DNA from: Lewinella sp038528965 | GTDB lineage: Bacteria; Bacteroidota; Bacteroidia; Chitinophagales; Saprospiraceae | NCBI GenBank assembly: GCA_038528965.1 | Contig: JBCBEC010000017.1 | Location: 1-64,000 of the forward strand | DNA length: 64,000 bases | Direction of reading: 5' to 3' | In this document: positions 36,733 through 46,650 of the stretch, one piece after another | How the letters are laid out: each line of letters starts with the position of its first letter | Numbering within the stretch: the first letter of the stretch is position 1 | Notes under the pieces: model-generated | The model's database searches: none | Told to the model about the DNA's origin: nothing | Seen by the model: only the letters and a program-made list of their open reading frames with translations | Made by a program: the position numbers and the translations under genes

Positions 36733-37131
36733 TTATGATCTTGGTTGTGTGGCTAAAATCGCTTGTACCTTCAATGCAGCAGCAATGCCTAGCACTTCAG
36801 TGACTTTCTCAAATTCCGTTCCCACCTCCGCAACAATTGTAATGGCGGTGTGCTCCTGGTCAGCAATGGCCCGAACTTTGGAACGCAGTATTGCTGATAA
36901 GTCGCTTTTGTGAACGGGCTCATTATCTACTTCGTAGTCTCCACCTTTTTTGATTCCAACAACGATAGATACTGGTGCTACCGTCTTGGAGTCCGACTCA
37001 GGTAATTCGTAGGGATTGATCCGTACGAAATTGGAGGTCAACATGAAGAAAATCAGCAGGAGGAAGATAATGTCGGTCAAAGACGACATGCTAAACTCTG
37101 CGCTGACTTTACTATTTTTCTTTAAACCCAT
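36733..37131 (-). CDS. exbD: ExbD/TolR family biopolymer transport protein (first copy)
   Basis: A 132-residue membrane protein. It shares the first about 30 residues with the second copy, including the conserved Asp in SLTDIIFLLL. The periplasmic domain differs (VRINPYELPESDS, then IKKGGDYEVDN). It starts 12 bases after exbB and forms the proton channel with ExbB. Confidence 0.92.
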   Translation of the reverse strand: MGLKKNSKVSAEFSMSSLTDIIFLLLIFFMLTSNFVRINPYELPESDSKTVAPVSIVVGIKKGGDYEVDNEPVHKSDLSAILRSKVRAIADQEHTAITIVAEVGTEFEKVTEVLGIAAALKVQAILATQPRS

Positions 37132-37143
37132 AATTGAGGGATA

Positions 37144-37839
37144 TTATACGGTAGGCTCCTGGAGCAAGTCCATGAAATCTACAGTGGTACGTTCCATTTT
37201 ATAGACTACTTTCTCTACACTGGAAACCAGTACGTTATAACCTACAAATGCGATGATACCAATAAACAGCCCTCCCGCAGTGGTGATCAAGGCCTGATAA
37301 ATACCCTCAGCTAACTGATCGGGTGCCACATTCTTTTCGGTAGCCATTTTCTGGAAGGCAGCAATCATCCCCGTTACCGTTCCGAAGAAACCAATCATCG
37401 GAGCAGCACCGGCGATAGAGGCCAAAGTACTGAGGTTCTTTTCCAAGCGGAAAATCTCCAGGTTACCCACGTTCTCAATGGCAGCGTCAATATCACGAAG
37501 GGGCTTACCTATTCGTTGTAGTCCTTTTTCAACCATACGCGCCACTGGCGAATCAGTTGATTGACAAAGTGCCTTTGCTCCGGCGATGTTACCGGAAGAA
37601 ACGTTTGCTCGAATATTGTTGATGAAGTTCTCGTCGATTCGGCCCGCCTGCTTAATGGTAGCGTAGCGCTCGAAGAAAATAACGGTAGCAATAACCGCTA
37701 GGAAAAGTAGAATTGCCACGATGATGATACCCATGGTACCACTATTGGCAATAATGGAAAACAAGCTTTCGCTTTCCTGCGTAATCTCGTCGGTACCAAT
37801 ATCAGGAGTCTGAAAAAACAGAAGAAGGTGCTGAAACAT
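37144..37839 (-). CDS. exbB: ExbB/TolQ/MotA proton channel family protein
   Basis: A 231-residue membrane protein. Three helices are seen near 34-55, 135-160 and 180-205. The conserved core (IAGAAPMIGFFGTVTGMIAAF and TTAGGLFIGIIAF) includes the channel Thr residues. It is the first gene of the operon, and its start is preceded by a 265-base region that should hold the promoter. Confidence 0.93.
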   Translation of the reverse strand: MFQHLLLFFQTPDIGTDEITQESESLFSIIANSGTMGIIIVAILLFLAVIATVIFFERYATIKQAGRIDENFINNIRANVSSGNIAGAKALCQSTDSPVARMVEKGLQRIGKPLRDIDAAIENVGNLEIFRLEKNLSTLASIAGAAPMIGFFGTVTGMIAAFQKMATEKNVAPDQLAEGIYQALITTAGGLFIGIIAFVGYNVLVSSVEKVVYKMERTTVDFMDLLQEPTV

Positions 37840-38104
37840 GCGGTTCTTTGTTTTGTAATTTTTTGTGCTGTCCCTGCTAATGCAAGTCCGAAAAAGGGTT
37901 AAAACTATAGCCTGGACGGAAAATTAACGAATGTTAAGGCCGCAAATTATAAAAAGTGGGTAGATTCTTAAGAAACACCTCCACCGATTTTTCCGAAGCG
38001 GCGCTTTTGTTCAGACAAATGGCACCCCAATTGTGGTGAACGCTAGCTTGTTTATATCGTTAGGTATTCGCAAATTAAAGGCCAACAATCTCATCCCTTA
38101 CTGT

Positions 38105-40633
38105 ATGAAATACGCTGTCTCCCCATTAGTGTTGCTTTTTAGCCTGGTGTTTTCTTCCGTAAATACTCAAACCAGTCTCAGCGGAGTGGTCAATGTCTAC
38201 GGACAATTATCAGCCCAGGACGAATGTAACAATAGCATTACCCTCAGTAATGCCTCCGCCTTTGCGCCAGGAATGGGCATCATTATCCTCCAAACCACTG
38301 GTGCTACCATCAACTTGAGCAATTCCGGCAGCTACGGAGATATCGAGGCACTCAACGGCAGCGGTGATTTTGAGTACAATCGTATTGTAGACATTACTGG
38401 AAACGAAGCAACCTTAGAACTGGCGATTCAGCACAACTACACCCCTACCCTAACCCAAGTCATCGGCTTCCAAATCTACGATGATGCCACCGTTGATAAT
38501 CTGGTCACTCCCAGCGCCTGGAATGGGAGCACAGGTGGAGTGGTTGCGCTGGAGGTCACCGGTACTTTAACCCTCAATGCGGATATCGACGCCAGTGGGG
38601 CAGGTTTCCTGGGCGGTGCGCCTTTCGCTATCGAAGACAATAATTGCAGCTTCCTCTTTAACTACAACAACTACTCCTACGAAAGCGACGACTGGCGAGG
38701 TGCTCCTAAGGGGGAAGGCATCGGGCAGGCCGCTGCTAATGAACCACACGGCCGTGGCGCACAAGCAAATGGCGGTGGCGGTGGCAATGACCACAATAGT
38801 GGCGGTGGTGGCGGTGCCCTCTATACGCCAGGCGGAGTAGGCGGCACAAATAATGAACCCAGCACTTTTGGCTGTGATGGTGATTTCCCCGGTCGTGGTG
38901 GCAAGGCACTTAATACCGGACTACTCTTCCTGGGCGGTGGCGGTGGTAGTGGTCATGGCAATAACGACAATCCCAGCGGCGGCGGTAATGGGGGTGGAAT
39001 TATTATCATAAAAGCGGCCAGCGTTAATTTTAGCGGTGGTGCCTTGCGGAGCAACGGCCAATCTGCCATCACTGCCCAAGGTGACGGCGGCGGCGGTGGC
39101 GGCGCGGGTGGCAATATCCTGTTGATAGCCGACAACTTAGCTGGTACCAGCAACATTAGTGCTACTGGCGGCAATGGTGCCAACGCGAACAATGGCAATC
39201 GAGAACGCTGCTTTGGTCCCGGTGGTGGGGGCAGTGGTGGCGCATTTTGGTCCAACCAAACTGCTACCGCAACTTTGAGCGGTGGTACCCCGGGCTTGAG
39301 TACCAATTCTACCGAATGCTCAGACGGGACCAACGGAGCAGAACAAGGCGCTACCGGTCTGACCTTCGAGCTAGCTGAACTCCCCCAAGGGGAAACTTTC
39401 GGTCCTCCGATGATTACCGCCATCTCCACCGACACGGTCACTTGCGTAGACAACCTGATCACCTTATCCGCCGAGATTGACGATCCAGATGTGATGGTCC
39501 AATGGCAACGGTTTGATGGCGCCACCTGGCAATCGCTGACGGATGTACCGGGCGTATATGCTGGAACCACCACCACCGATCTGCTCATTACAGCCTCACC
39601 GGCTACGGCGGGCTTCTATCGGATTATCATCACTCCCAACAACGAATGCTTTGACACCACTCCCTCCGCTCAAATTCTACTGACGGTCCTGGATCAAGCA
39701 GGTGCTTCACCTAGTTTTACCGTCGACGGACTAACGGCCAACTTCCTGGCCAACATCACTAATGGGCAAGTACTACAATGGACCTTTGAGCCTGGTCAAA
39801 CATCCACCGCAGAGAACCCCAGCTATACCTTTCCAGCAGGAGGAACTTACCCCGTAACACTCATCATTTCGAACGACTGCGGAGAACAAGAATACGAATT
39901 GCAGGTAACGGTAGCGGAGGCTATTGTTGCTGCGGCCTCGGCCAGTTCGCAAGAAGGCTGTGCCCCATTCATTGTGGTCTTTGAAGATCAAACCGCCGGG
40001 AATGTGACCGAGCGCAACTGGACGTTCCCCGGTGGTGAGCCCGCAACCAGTACCGCTAGCAGCCCAGTGGTCACTTTTGCAGCGCCCGGAAGCTATGAAG
40101 TACTGCTGGAGGTAAGCAATGGAACTAATAGCTCAACTACGACGATCAACATAGAGGTCTTCACTCCACCCAGCCCTGCCTTCTCTATTATGACGGACCA
40201 ACTGACCATTAGCCTCCAGAACTTAAGCACCGGCGCTACCAGCTTTGTGTGGAACTTTGGGGATGGCAATACGAGTATGGAAACCAACCCCATGCACACC
40301 TACGCTAGTCCGGGCACTTATGAAGTAACGCTCAACGCCAGTAACGACCGTTGTGCCGTGGCAGCCGGGCAGACAGTATCTGTAGGAACCACTTCTACCA
40401 ACGAGGTAGCAGCTGCCGCCATTCGGTTTTTCCCAAATCCGGTTACGGAAACCCTGCAAATAGAAAACTGGCAGAGGGGAACCATCCAGCTATTCACAAT
40501 TAACGGACAATTGCTTAAGACCTGGACCAATCCTAGCCCTACAGTTGATGTTGGTGATGTACCAGCTGGCGTATACGTACTGGGCGTACTGCTGGATGGC
40601 CAAGCTGTTTATGAGCGTTTGATTGTGCAGTAG
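38105..40633 (+). CDS. Large secreted protein with glycine-rich region, PKD domains and T9SS sorting domain
   Basis: An 842-residue exported protein. The start at 38105 gives a clean signal peptide (MKYAVSPLVLLFSLVFSS); an in-frame GTG at 38033 is less likely. An N-terminal beta-rich part is followed by a glycine-rich section with many GGGG clusters, each near NN or DN (about residues 215-420). Ig/PKD-like domains follow (YTFPAGGTYPVTLIISNDC, then FAAPGSYEVLLEVSNG and YASPGTYEVTLNASND). The last 75 residues are the type IX secretion sorting domain (FFPNPVTETLQIENW, ending AVYERLIVQ). It is expected to be exported and anchored at the surface. Function unknown; an adhesin is plausible. Confidence 0.85.
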   Translation: MKYAVSPLVLLFSLVFSSVNTQTSLSGVVNVYGQLSAQDECNNSITLSNASAFAPGMGIIILQTTGATINLSNSGSYGDIEALNGSGDFEYNRIVDITGNEATLELAIQHNYTPTLTQVIGFQIYDDATVDNLVTPSAWNGSTGGVVALEVTGTLTLNADIDASGAGFLGGAPFAIEDNNCSFLFNYNNYSYESDDWRGAPKGEGIGQAAANEPHGRGAQANGGGGGNDHNSGGGGGALYTPGGVGGTNNEPSTFGCDGDFPGRGGKALNTGLLFLGGGGGSGHGNNDNPSGGGNGGGIIIIKAASVNFSGGALRSNGQSAITAQGDGGGGGGAGGNILLIADNLAGTSNISATGGNGANANNGNRERCFGPGGGGSGGAFWSNQTATATLSGGTPGLSTNSTECSDGTNGAEQGATGLTFELAELPQGETFGPPMITAISTDTVTCVDNLITLSAEIDDPDVMVQWQRFDGATWQSLTDVPGVYAGTTTTDLLITASPATAGFYRIIITPNNECFDTTPSAQILLTVLDQAGASPSFTVDGLTANFLANITNGQVLQWTFEPGQTSTAENPSYTFPAGGTYPVTLIISNDCGEQEYELQVTVAEAIVAAASASSQEGCAPFIVVFEDQTAGNVTERNWTFPGGEPATSTASSPVVTFAAPGSYEVLLEVSNGTNSSTTTINIEVFTPPSPAFSIMTDQLTISLQNLSTGATSFVWNFGDGNTSMETNPMHTYASPGTYEVTLNASNDRCAVAAGQTVSVGTTSTNEVAAAAIRFFPNPVTETLQIENWQRGTIQLFTINGQLLKTWTNPSPTVDVGDVPAGVYVLGVLLDGQAVYERLIVQ

Positions 40634-40635
40634 GC

Positions 40636-40785
40636 TTACTGCTGGTGCGGGCGCTCAATCATTTCAGAATCCTCGGTGGTTTTGATGACGTTGACCCCAC
40701 ACTTTTGGAGCGCGAAAGTGAGAATAGCGAATCCTAGAATCACAATAATTATAATTTCTCCTCTGGAGATTACTTTGCGGGCCAT
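40636..40785 (-). CDS. Small single-pass membrane protein
   Basis: A 49-residue protein, too short for many gene finders. It begins MARKVISRGEIIIIVILGFA, with a membrane helix of about residues 10-26, and then a polar tail (TTEDSEMIERPHQQ). A -7 element (TATCTTTG) lies 24 bases upstream and the stop lies 2 bases from the end of the convergent gene. Function unknown. Confidence 0.5.
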   Translation of the reverse strand: MARKVISRGEIIIIVILGFAILTFALQKCGVNVIKTTEDSEMIERPHQQ

Positions 40786-40808
40786 TGTTCCGACCTTTGG
40801 TTTGGTGC

Positions 40809-40816
40809 CAAAGATA
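40809..40816 (-). promoter_or_regulatory. -7 element for the small membrane protein
   Basis: TATCTTTG on the minus strand, an exact match to TAnnTTTG, 24 bases before the start of the small gene. The -33 region is weak. Confidence 0.45.
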
Positions 40817-40975
40817 ATTCATCGTGTCCTTCGGCCTTAAACTTATGTGGTATTAATTACGGACCGTCTCCTTATCTCAGTGCAAAGCACCTCATGTAAT
40901 GTGTAGTGAGCTTTGCCGGTGGTTTAAACTTGCTTGTGACAAGCTCTCCTAAAGGCAAAGCTCACTGAAGATTCA

Positions 40976-41257
40976 CTAGTGAACAGCTGGATTTTCCGAA
41001 AGGAATTTCTCCGTCTTGGCGCTCTCCACCTTGTTGATGAATTTATCCGCTTCGTGTCGGTCTCGTATCACCTTGGCTAAGGTAAAACAAGAGGTAACGC
41101 TGAATAAATAGGACATGGCAATGAAGCCTTTGATGGCAAAGTCAGCCTCTAAATAAACCAGTCCGGCCGTTAAGCCTACCGCTGATACGACAAACGCGAG
41201 CCACGACATGGTGTAGAACGCTTTCGTGTTGTGGTTTTCATAAATGTAGTTCGGCAT
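40976..41257 (-). CDS. YiaA/YiaB-type inner membrane protein
   Basis: A 93-residue protein with two membrane helices (about 17-37 and 44-63). The pattern matches the YiaA/YiaB two-helix domain: NTKAFYTMSWLAFVVSA, then GFIAMSYLFSVTSCFTLAKVIRD. The function of this family is not known. It stands alone. Confidence 0.78.
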   Translation of the reverse strand: MPNYIYENHNTKAFYTMSWLAFVVSAVGLTAGLVYLEADFAIKGFIAMSYLFSVTSCFTLAKVIRDRHEADKFINKVESAKTEKFLSENPAVH

Positions 41258-41483
41258 TGCGATAAGATTTACTTAAACGATAGTCCAAACTAGCCTTTGC
41301 AGCCTCTGCCTTGCCAGATAAATGGATCAACAGCTGCTTCCGCTAGACAAATGGTCGACAATTCTAGCATCTTCCTGTTCACCTGAAGTTTTCATCTGCC
41401 CGCTTCAAGCTGATTTTCATTTATCGTCGAGTTGCTTTCTACAACTTGCCGGCCATCCTTCATTCTAAATCTGAAAATGCATT

Positions 41484-42158
41484 ATGAAGTATACTTTCTT
41501 TTTATGCACCATTGCGGTAGCAGGCATGTTTTTCACTAGCTGTGAAAATGAGGACGATGATCGACCGGAAAGCATTCGGGGGACACGGTACTGCGAATTA
41601 TTATTCATCAACCTGGAAGGCAATCAACTCATCGCCGACACCTGGGGTACGCAAGGACTAAATGACTGCCCTGGCGATTGTTTTGAATCCATCGACACCA
41701 CACAACTTAAGGCTGAAACGGGTGCCTTGGCTATTCTTAAAAACGGCCCACGGCAGGTGATGATAGATGATGGCGACACCGTAAATCCCGGTGATACTAC
41801 GGCTGTATTTGATTGTATTGAAATGAGCCCACTCTCCTTCCTCATTTTAGACCCTGACAATTCTGGCCCCTACATTGAATCAATAGCAGAACAGAACAAG
41901 ACCTTTACCTGGTGGGAAGGAACCGAAGTCTACGAACTCATCTCGCCGGATGGTGAGGTGTATGTAATGCAGTCTATGTCTATGCAGTACGATACCGAAT
42001 TACAAATCGAAGATTTACCGGGCCTCGAAGCACGTTTGGAGTTGCCGGAAGGCTGGACTTACCAAGCACGCACACTAAGTGAGGACCTGACCATAAAAGT
42101 AGAAGGTACGGGCATTAAGCTCTCCGATGACTTGAATAATGTGTACGCCAAGATGTAG
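41484..42158 (+). CDS. Hypothetical lipoprotein
   Basis: A 224-residue exported protein. The signal peptide ends MFFTSC, so Cys20 is the likely anchor, followed by an acidic linker (ENEDDDRPES). The remainder looks beta-rich (YVMQSMSMQYDTELQIEDLPG), with two further cysteines in NDCPGDCF. No family is recognised. A terminator-like hairpin follows. Confidence 0.75.
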   Translation: MKYTFFLCTIAVAGMFFTSCENEDDDRPESIRGTRYCELLFINLEGNQLIADTWGTQGLNDCPGDCFESIDTTQLKAETGALAILKNGPRQVMIDDGDTVNPGDTTAVFDCIEMSPLSFLILDPDNSGPYIESIAEQNKTFTWWEGTEVYELISPDGEVYVMQSMSMQYDTELQIEDLPGLEARLELPEGWTYQARTLSEDLTIKVEGTGIKLSDDLNNVYAKM

Positions 42159-42202
42159 CTCGGCGAACCTAAGATTACAACGTCAGTATTAATCCGGGAC
42201 GG

Positions 42203-42233
42203 GGTGGAGTGATGGAAGATCACCCACCCTTTA
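42203..42233 (+). terminator. Intrinsic terminator of the 41484 gene
   Basis: A GGTGG and GTGAT/ATCAC stem with a short loop, closed by CACC and followed by CTTTATTT. It lies about 45 bases past the stop codon. Confidence 0.5.
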
Positions 42234-42256
42234 TTTGTTACCGTGCTGTACTTAAC

Positions 42257-43087
42257 TTAACTCAACTGCTGCTTGATCCAATTTCCAGCCAAGTCAAATA
42301 CCTGCTGTTGCTCTGGCTCATTATGAATTTCGTGGAAGAGACCGTCCCAAATTTTCACTTGCACATCTCCGCTAATGCGCTCGGCAAACTCGCGGCTAGC
42401 GGGAGCAGAGGTAATCCCATCTTCGCCACCGTGCATCAATAAAAGTGGCACTGGAAACTTACCCTTGAATTGATCAAGGTACAGACCCGTATCCAGCATA
42501 CTCATACCCGTTATTGCGGTGAGCTTATCATGTACGAGTGGGTCGGCAATGTAGGCATCAATTACGGCTTGATCACGAGAAAGTTGATCTACCGCCAAAC
42601 CATTTGGTTGCGTGAAACCCGGATACAGCCCGCGCATCATTTTGCCAAGTGCTACCATCATTGCAGGCGGCTCAAAAGCCAGGCGAATATGGGGTGCGGA
42701 AACAATGGCCCCTTTAATACTCGGGTGACGGCGCAGGACGTAATTAAGCAGCAGGTTGCCCCCCATGCTATGCCCGTACAAGAAAACTGGCACGTTGGGA
42801 TAGCGTTGTTCTGCCTCCACCAGCAGTTGGGCTATTTCATCCAGAAAGGCATCATAGCTCGCAGTATGGCCCTTTTTACCTTCGCTTTGTCCGTGCCCCC
42901 GGCGATCATAGCCGATGGCAGCTATCTTATTGCTATGGAGATACTCGACTAAATGTTCGTAGCGATGGACGTGTTCTCCCAGGCCGTGAACCAGCCCCAC
43001 TACCGCCACTGGCTCGGCACAAGGCCAGTTGACACCGTATATTTTAAGTTGATCTGCGGTAGTCCAGGAAAAAGCTTCAGCTTGCAT
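42257..43087 (-). CDS. Alpha/beta hydrolase, monoacylglycerol lipase type
   Basis: A 276-residue serine hydrolase. The nucleophile elbow is YGHSMGG (Ser107). The oxyanion region is LVHGLGEHVHRYEH. The acid is in LLMHGGEDGITS, and the His is in GLFHEIHNE. This arrangement matches bacterial monoacylglycerol lipases and lysophospholipases. It has no signal peptide, so it should be cytoplasmic. Confidence 0.88.
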   Translation of the reverse strand: MQAEAFSWTTADQLKIYGVNWPCAEPVAVVGLVHGLGEHVHRYEHLVEYLHSNKIAAIGYDRRGHGQSEGKKGHTASYDAFLDEIAQLLVEAEQRYPNVPVFLYGHSMGGNLLLNYVLRRHPSIKGAIVSAPHIRLAFEPPAMMVALGKMMRGLYPGFTQPNGLAVDQLSRDQAVIDAYIADPLVHDKLTAITGMSMLDTGLYLDQFKGKFPVPLLLMHGGEDGITSAPASREFAERISGDVQVKIWDGLFHEIHNEPEQQQVFDLAGNWIKQQLS

Positions 43088-43235
43088 ATTTGGTTAATTT
43101 AGCTTGCTTGCCCAAAGGCAAGGTGGTCCAAGTTAAGGAGAAAAAATAGGCTGGCGTGTAACATTCCATAATTGGATATCTTTGCGCGACACGCTGCGCT
43201 AGTATTCTTTAATCAATTTCACTTAGTATTTCTTT

Positions 43236-44174
43236 ATGAGCTTACGGATTATCTTCATGGGAACCCCCGACTTTGCTGTGCCCTCTCTACGTATTCTCGT
43301 GGAATCCGGATACGAGGTGGTTGCGGTGATTACTGCTACTGATAAGTACGGTGGCCGGGGTGGAAAGAAACTCCTACAGTCAGCTGTAAAGCGATACGCT
43401 GTAGAACAAAACATTCCGGTTCTACAACCGAAAAACCTCAAGGCGGAATCTTTTGTAGAGGAATTAGCCAGCTATCGTGCCGATCTACAGATTGTGGTTG
43501 CCTTTCGTATGCTCCCAGAGGTCGTCTGGAATATGCCACGTCTGGGCACCTTCAACCTACACGGCTCTCTGCTCCCCAAGTATCGTGGAGCGGCTCCTAT
43601 CAACTGGGCAGTCATTAATGGTGAAACAGAAACCGGGGTCACCACCTTCTTTATCCAACACGAGATTGATACCGGCAACGTAATTATGCAGACCTCCATG
43701 CCGGTTGGCCCTGAAGATACCGCCGGTGATGTGCACGATCGAATGATGCAACTAGGTGCGGAAACTGTACTCAAAACAGTGCAGGCCATTAAAGCGGGTC
43801 CGGTTGAGGCGGCTGTTCAAGATCACACGCAGGCTACACCTGCTCCTAAGCTCAAGGCAGAAAACACCAAGATTGATTTCTCCCAGTCAGCACTCAGTGT
43901 ACACAACTTTATCCGTGGCCTTTCTCCTTTTCCCGGCGCCTGGACTACCTATCAGGAGGGAAAATGGAAAATCTTGCGTGCTAGCTTTATGGAAGAATCA
44001 CATGATCTTCCCTCGGGAACGGTAGTCAGCGATCAGAAATCGACCTTCAGCATTGCGGTAGCAGATGGTTTTATTCTTGTAGAAGAATTGCAAGTACCCG
44101 GCAAGCGACGGATGCGGATTCAAGACTTCTTGAACGGCTGGCGATTTCCCGACGAAGCCATGCAGTTTGAATAA
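43236..44174 (+). CDS. fmt: Methionyl-tRNA formyltransferase
   Basis: A 312-residue enzyme that formylates initiator Met-tRNA using 10-formyltetrahydrofolate. The catalytic trio is in FNLHGSLLPKYRGAAPINW (Asn107, His109) and HEIDTGN (Asp145). The N-terminus MSLRIIFMGTPDFAVPSLR is the family standard. The C-terminal domain follows. Confidence 0.96.
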   Translation: MSLRIIFMGTPDFAVPSLRILVESGYEVVAVITATDKYGGRGGKKLLQSAVKRYAVEQNIPVLQPKNLKAESFVEELASYRADLQIVVAFRMLPEVVWNMPRLGTFNLHGSLLPKYRGAAPINWAVINGETETGVTTFFIQHEIDTGNVIMQTSMPVGPEDTAGDVHDRMMQLGAETVLKTVQAIKAGPVEAAVQDHTQATPAPKLKAENTKIDFSQSALSVHNFIRGLSPFPGAWTTYQEGKWKILRASFMEESHDLPSGTVVSDQKSTFSIAVADGFILVEELQVPGKRRMRIQDFLNGWRFPDEAMQFE

Positions 44175-44219
44175 TTAGCTCCATTGTTCCAAACTTCACC
44201 TTATCCAATGCCAGCTCAT

Positions 44220-45134
44220 ATGAAAAACTTATCCACCGTATTCGTCTTCGCAACCACTCTATTGCTCGTGGGTTGTAATGCCCAACCGGCCCCTACCCCA
44301 CCCGAGACGCTGGAACGGCTGCAGACCTTCACCTTTGCAAACAGCGCCTATATCAAGGATAAGACCTACCAGGTGATGCTACCCCTTGACTACCAGAACC
44401 AGCCTGACAAATCCTATCCAGTCCTCTATATGATGGACTGTCAAAATCTCTTTTTTGACAGCCTTTCTTATAGTAAACACGCCTGGCGAGTGGACCAAGT
44501 TCTGGATTCGCTAGTGGAACGAAAGGAGGCCAATGCAGCTATTATTGTTGGCATTAATAACGCCGGCGCGGAGCGTTTCCTAGAGTATATGCCGCAAGCG
44601 CCCGTGGAAAGTCTGTCACCAGAAAATCGAGATTCATTAGCGAGCAGAACCGGAGGCGCGGTCTTCTCCGACCAATTCTTAAAATTTCTCACCAAAGAGC
44701 TTAAGCCACTGATTGATCAGACTTTCCGAACCTTACCAGAACGAGAAAATACCATCATCGCAGGTTCCAGCATGGGTGGACTAATTTCCATGTATGCCGC
44801 CTGTGAGTACCCAGAGGTATTTGGCACCTCCCTGTGTTTGTCCACCCACTGGCCGATTTCTATCGACGATACGGCTCCCATTCTTCCTGAATCTATATTA
44901 GGGTACTTCACGGATAAGCTTCCACAGAGTCACCGCTGGTACTTTGATTACGGTACAGAAGGCTTGGATCAGTATTACGAAAAGTATCAACTACAGGCCG
45001 ATAGCATTGCGCTAGCAGCCGGGTACAGTGCCCAAAACTACTACAGCCAGAAGTTTGACGGACACGACCACAATGAAGCTTCCTGGTATCGTCGTCTCGC
45101 CCTTCCACTCACCTTTGCGCTAGCTGTCAATTAG
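44220..45134 (+). CDS. Esterase-fold lipoprotein (putative esterase family)
   Basis: A 304-residue exported lipoprotein. The start at 44220 gives a signal peptide with lipobox LLVGC (Cys17). The domain matches the Fes/IroE-like putative esterases: YQVMLPLDYQNQPDKSYPV, then nucleophile GSSMGGLISMYA, and the His in GHDHNEASW near the C-terminus. Substrate is unknown (siderophore and carbohydrate esterases occur in the family). It lies 45 bases after fmt, but the promoter is not evident. Confidence 0.85.
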   Translation: MKNLSTVFVFATTLLLVGCNAQPAPTPPETLERLQTFTFANSAYIKDKTYQVMLPLDYQNQPDKSYPVLYMMDCQNLFFDSLSYSKHAWRVDQVLDSLVERKEANAAIIVGINNAGAERFLEYMPQAPVESLSPENRDSLASRTGGAVFSDQFLKFLTKELKPLIDQTFRTLPERENTIIAGSSMGGLISMYAACEYPEVFGTSLCLSTHWPISIDDTAPILPESILGYFTDKLPQSHRWYFDYGTEGLDQYYEKYQLQADSIALAAGYSAQNYYSQKFDGHDHNEASWYRRLALPLTFALAVN

Positions 45135-45335
45135 TTACCAGAGTACGGCCTGTAATAATTGGATGTAGCAGATTTGTAACAGACCAAAAGCTCCTTTTTA
45201 TATTCTCACGATTTGTACGGATAGGCATTTCACCTACATTTATCGGAACAGTTATTCGGCTGCTTCCCCTAAAGGAACTTTGCCCTTAGCGGGAATCATC
45301 TGCCGGTGTATTTCTTGTTCTCAAATATTGATATT

Positions 45336-46594
45336 ATGAAACGGGTGACCTGGTCGCTAATACTACTTCTAATGTTTTCCGGCTGTGCTGAAGAAAAACC
45401 GGTCCAAGAGGATACCAGGCCTACTACTGCATTCCAGGACCCACCAGACTGGGCCAAGGAAGCGATTTGGTACCAGATTTTTGTAGAACGTTTCCACAAC
45501 GGTGATCCGAATAACGCCCCCACAATAATCGATATCAAAAACTGCTATCCTTTCGTCATTCCGTCCAATTGGTGGATGAACTCCACCAAAGAGACATACG
45601 GGTTATCATGGATTTTTCCTGGAACCATACTGGTATGGATTTGGGCCCTACAGGACATTCGTGAAAACGGCGCGGAGTCAGACTACGTAGATTGGTACTG
45701 GGTAGATACTTTTGATGATCCCGCCACAGCAGAGGATGAGTTTACTTATCAAGGGTGGTTCGACCTCCCAAGCCTCCCAGAAATAAAAGAAACCGATCGG
45801 CACCAGAATCATGCGGTGGTACAAGCCTACGAGGGCAACCTAGCCAGCGAAACCGCCAAAGAGCACATCTTCGCCGTCACTCGACGTTGGTTGGACCCTA
45901 ATAATGACGGAGATCCTTCTGACGGCGTAGATGGCTTTCGCCTGGACGTAGCAGGAGAGCTTCCCTTAGGATTTTGGCGAGAGTTCCGGCAATGTGTTAG
46001 GCAAGTCAACCCTGATGCCTACTTGCTGGGAGAAATCTGGTGGAAAGAATGGCCAGATGATCTATTGGATCCAGCCCCATTCCTGGAGGGCGATGTCTTT
46101 GATGCTGTGATGAACTACCGTTGGTACCGTGCAGCCCGGCATTACTTCAACGAAAGTCCAACCCCCATCGCGGTATCAGAATTCGTGGATAGTCTGAATA
46201 GCTTTCGCTCCAACCTGGCCAGCAGAGCAATTACGCTTTGATGAACCTGACGGCAAGCCATGACGTACCAAGAGTGGGCACTTCCCTTTTCAACAAAAAT
46301 AAGTACAAGGTCCACGTAAAGCCTAACGAGGACAGCAGCTACAAAATCCATAAGCCTGACCAGGCTACTTACGACATTCTGCACCTGCTACTAATCCAGC
46401 AGTTTACCTACGTGGGTGCGCCACACATCTGGGCGGGTGATGAGATGGGGATGTGGGGTGCGGATGATCCCAGCTGTCGCAAACCGCTGATCTGGCCTGA
46501 GCTACAGTTCGAAGCAGAAGTTTTCCATCCCTTAGGCCAAGAACGCCCACAAGATCAAGTCGTTGTGCCTAGCGAATCCCGTAGTGTTCAATAA
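45336..46594 (+). pseudogene. GH13 alpha-amylase-family lipoprotein, broken
   Basis: The N-terminus has a lipoprotein signal (MKRVTWSLILLLMFSGC). The frame carries GH13 pieces: WAKEAIWYQIFVERFHNGDP, then VDWYWVDTFDDPATAEDEFTY, DGVDGFRLDVAGELP with the nucleophile Asp, and DAYLLGEIWW with the general acid. Between KETYG (about 45598) and VIMDFSWNHTG (about 45602-45634, in another frame), about 100 residues of the barrel are missing. The frame shifts again near 45636 and near 46225 (the catalytic TASHD continues in another frame). The C-terminal domain is absent. These defects make an active enzyme very unlikely. Confidence 0.8.
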
Positions 46595-46650
46595 AGCACT
46601 TAGCATAATTTTGCTAAATTGGATGGCATCGCCATTCTGTGGTAAATACT

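Noticed and set aside
38953..39588. Long minus-strand frame of 211 codons opposite the glycine-rich region
   Set aside because: The proline-rich translation is the mirror image of GGN/GGC-type glycine codons in the real gene; it is a shadow.
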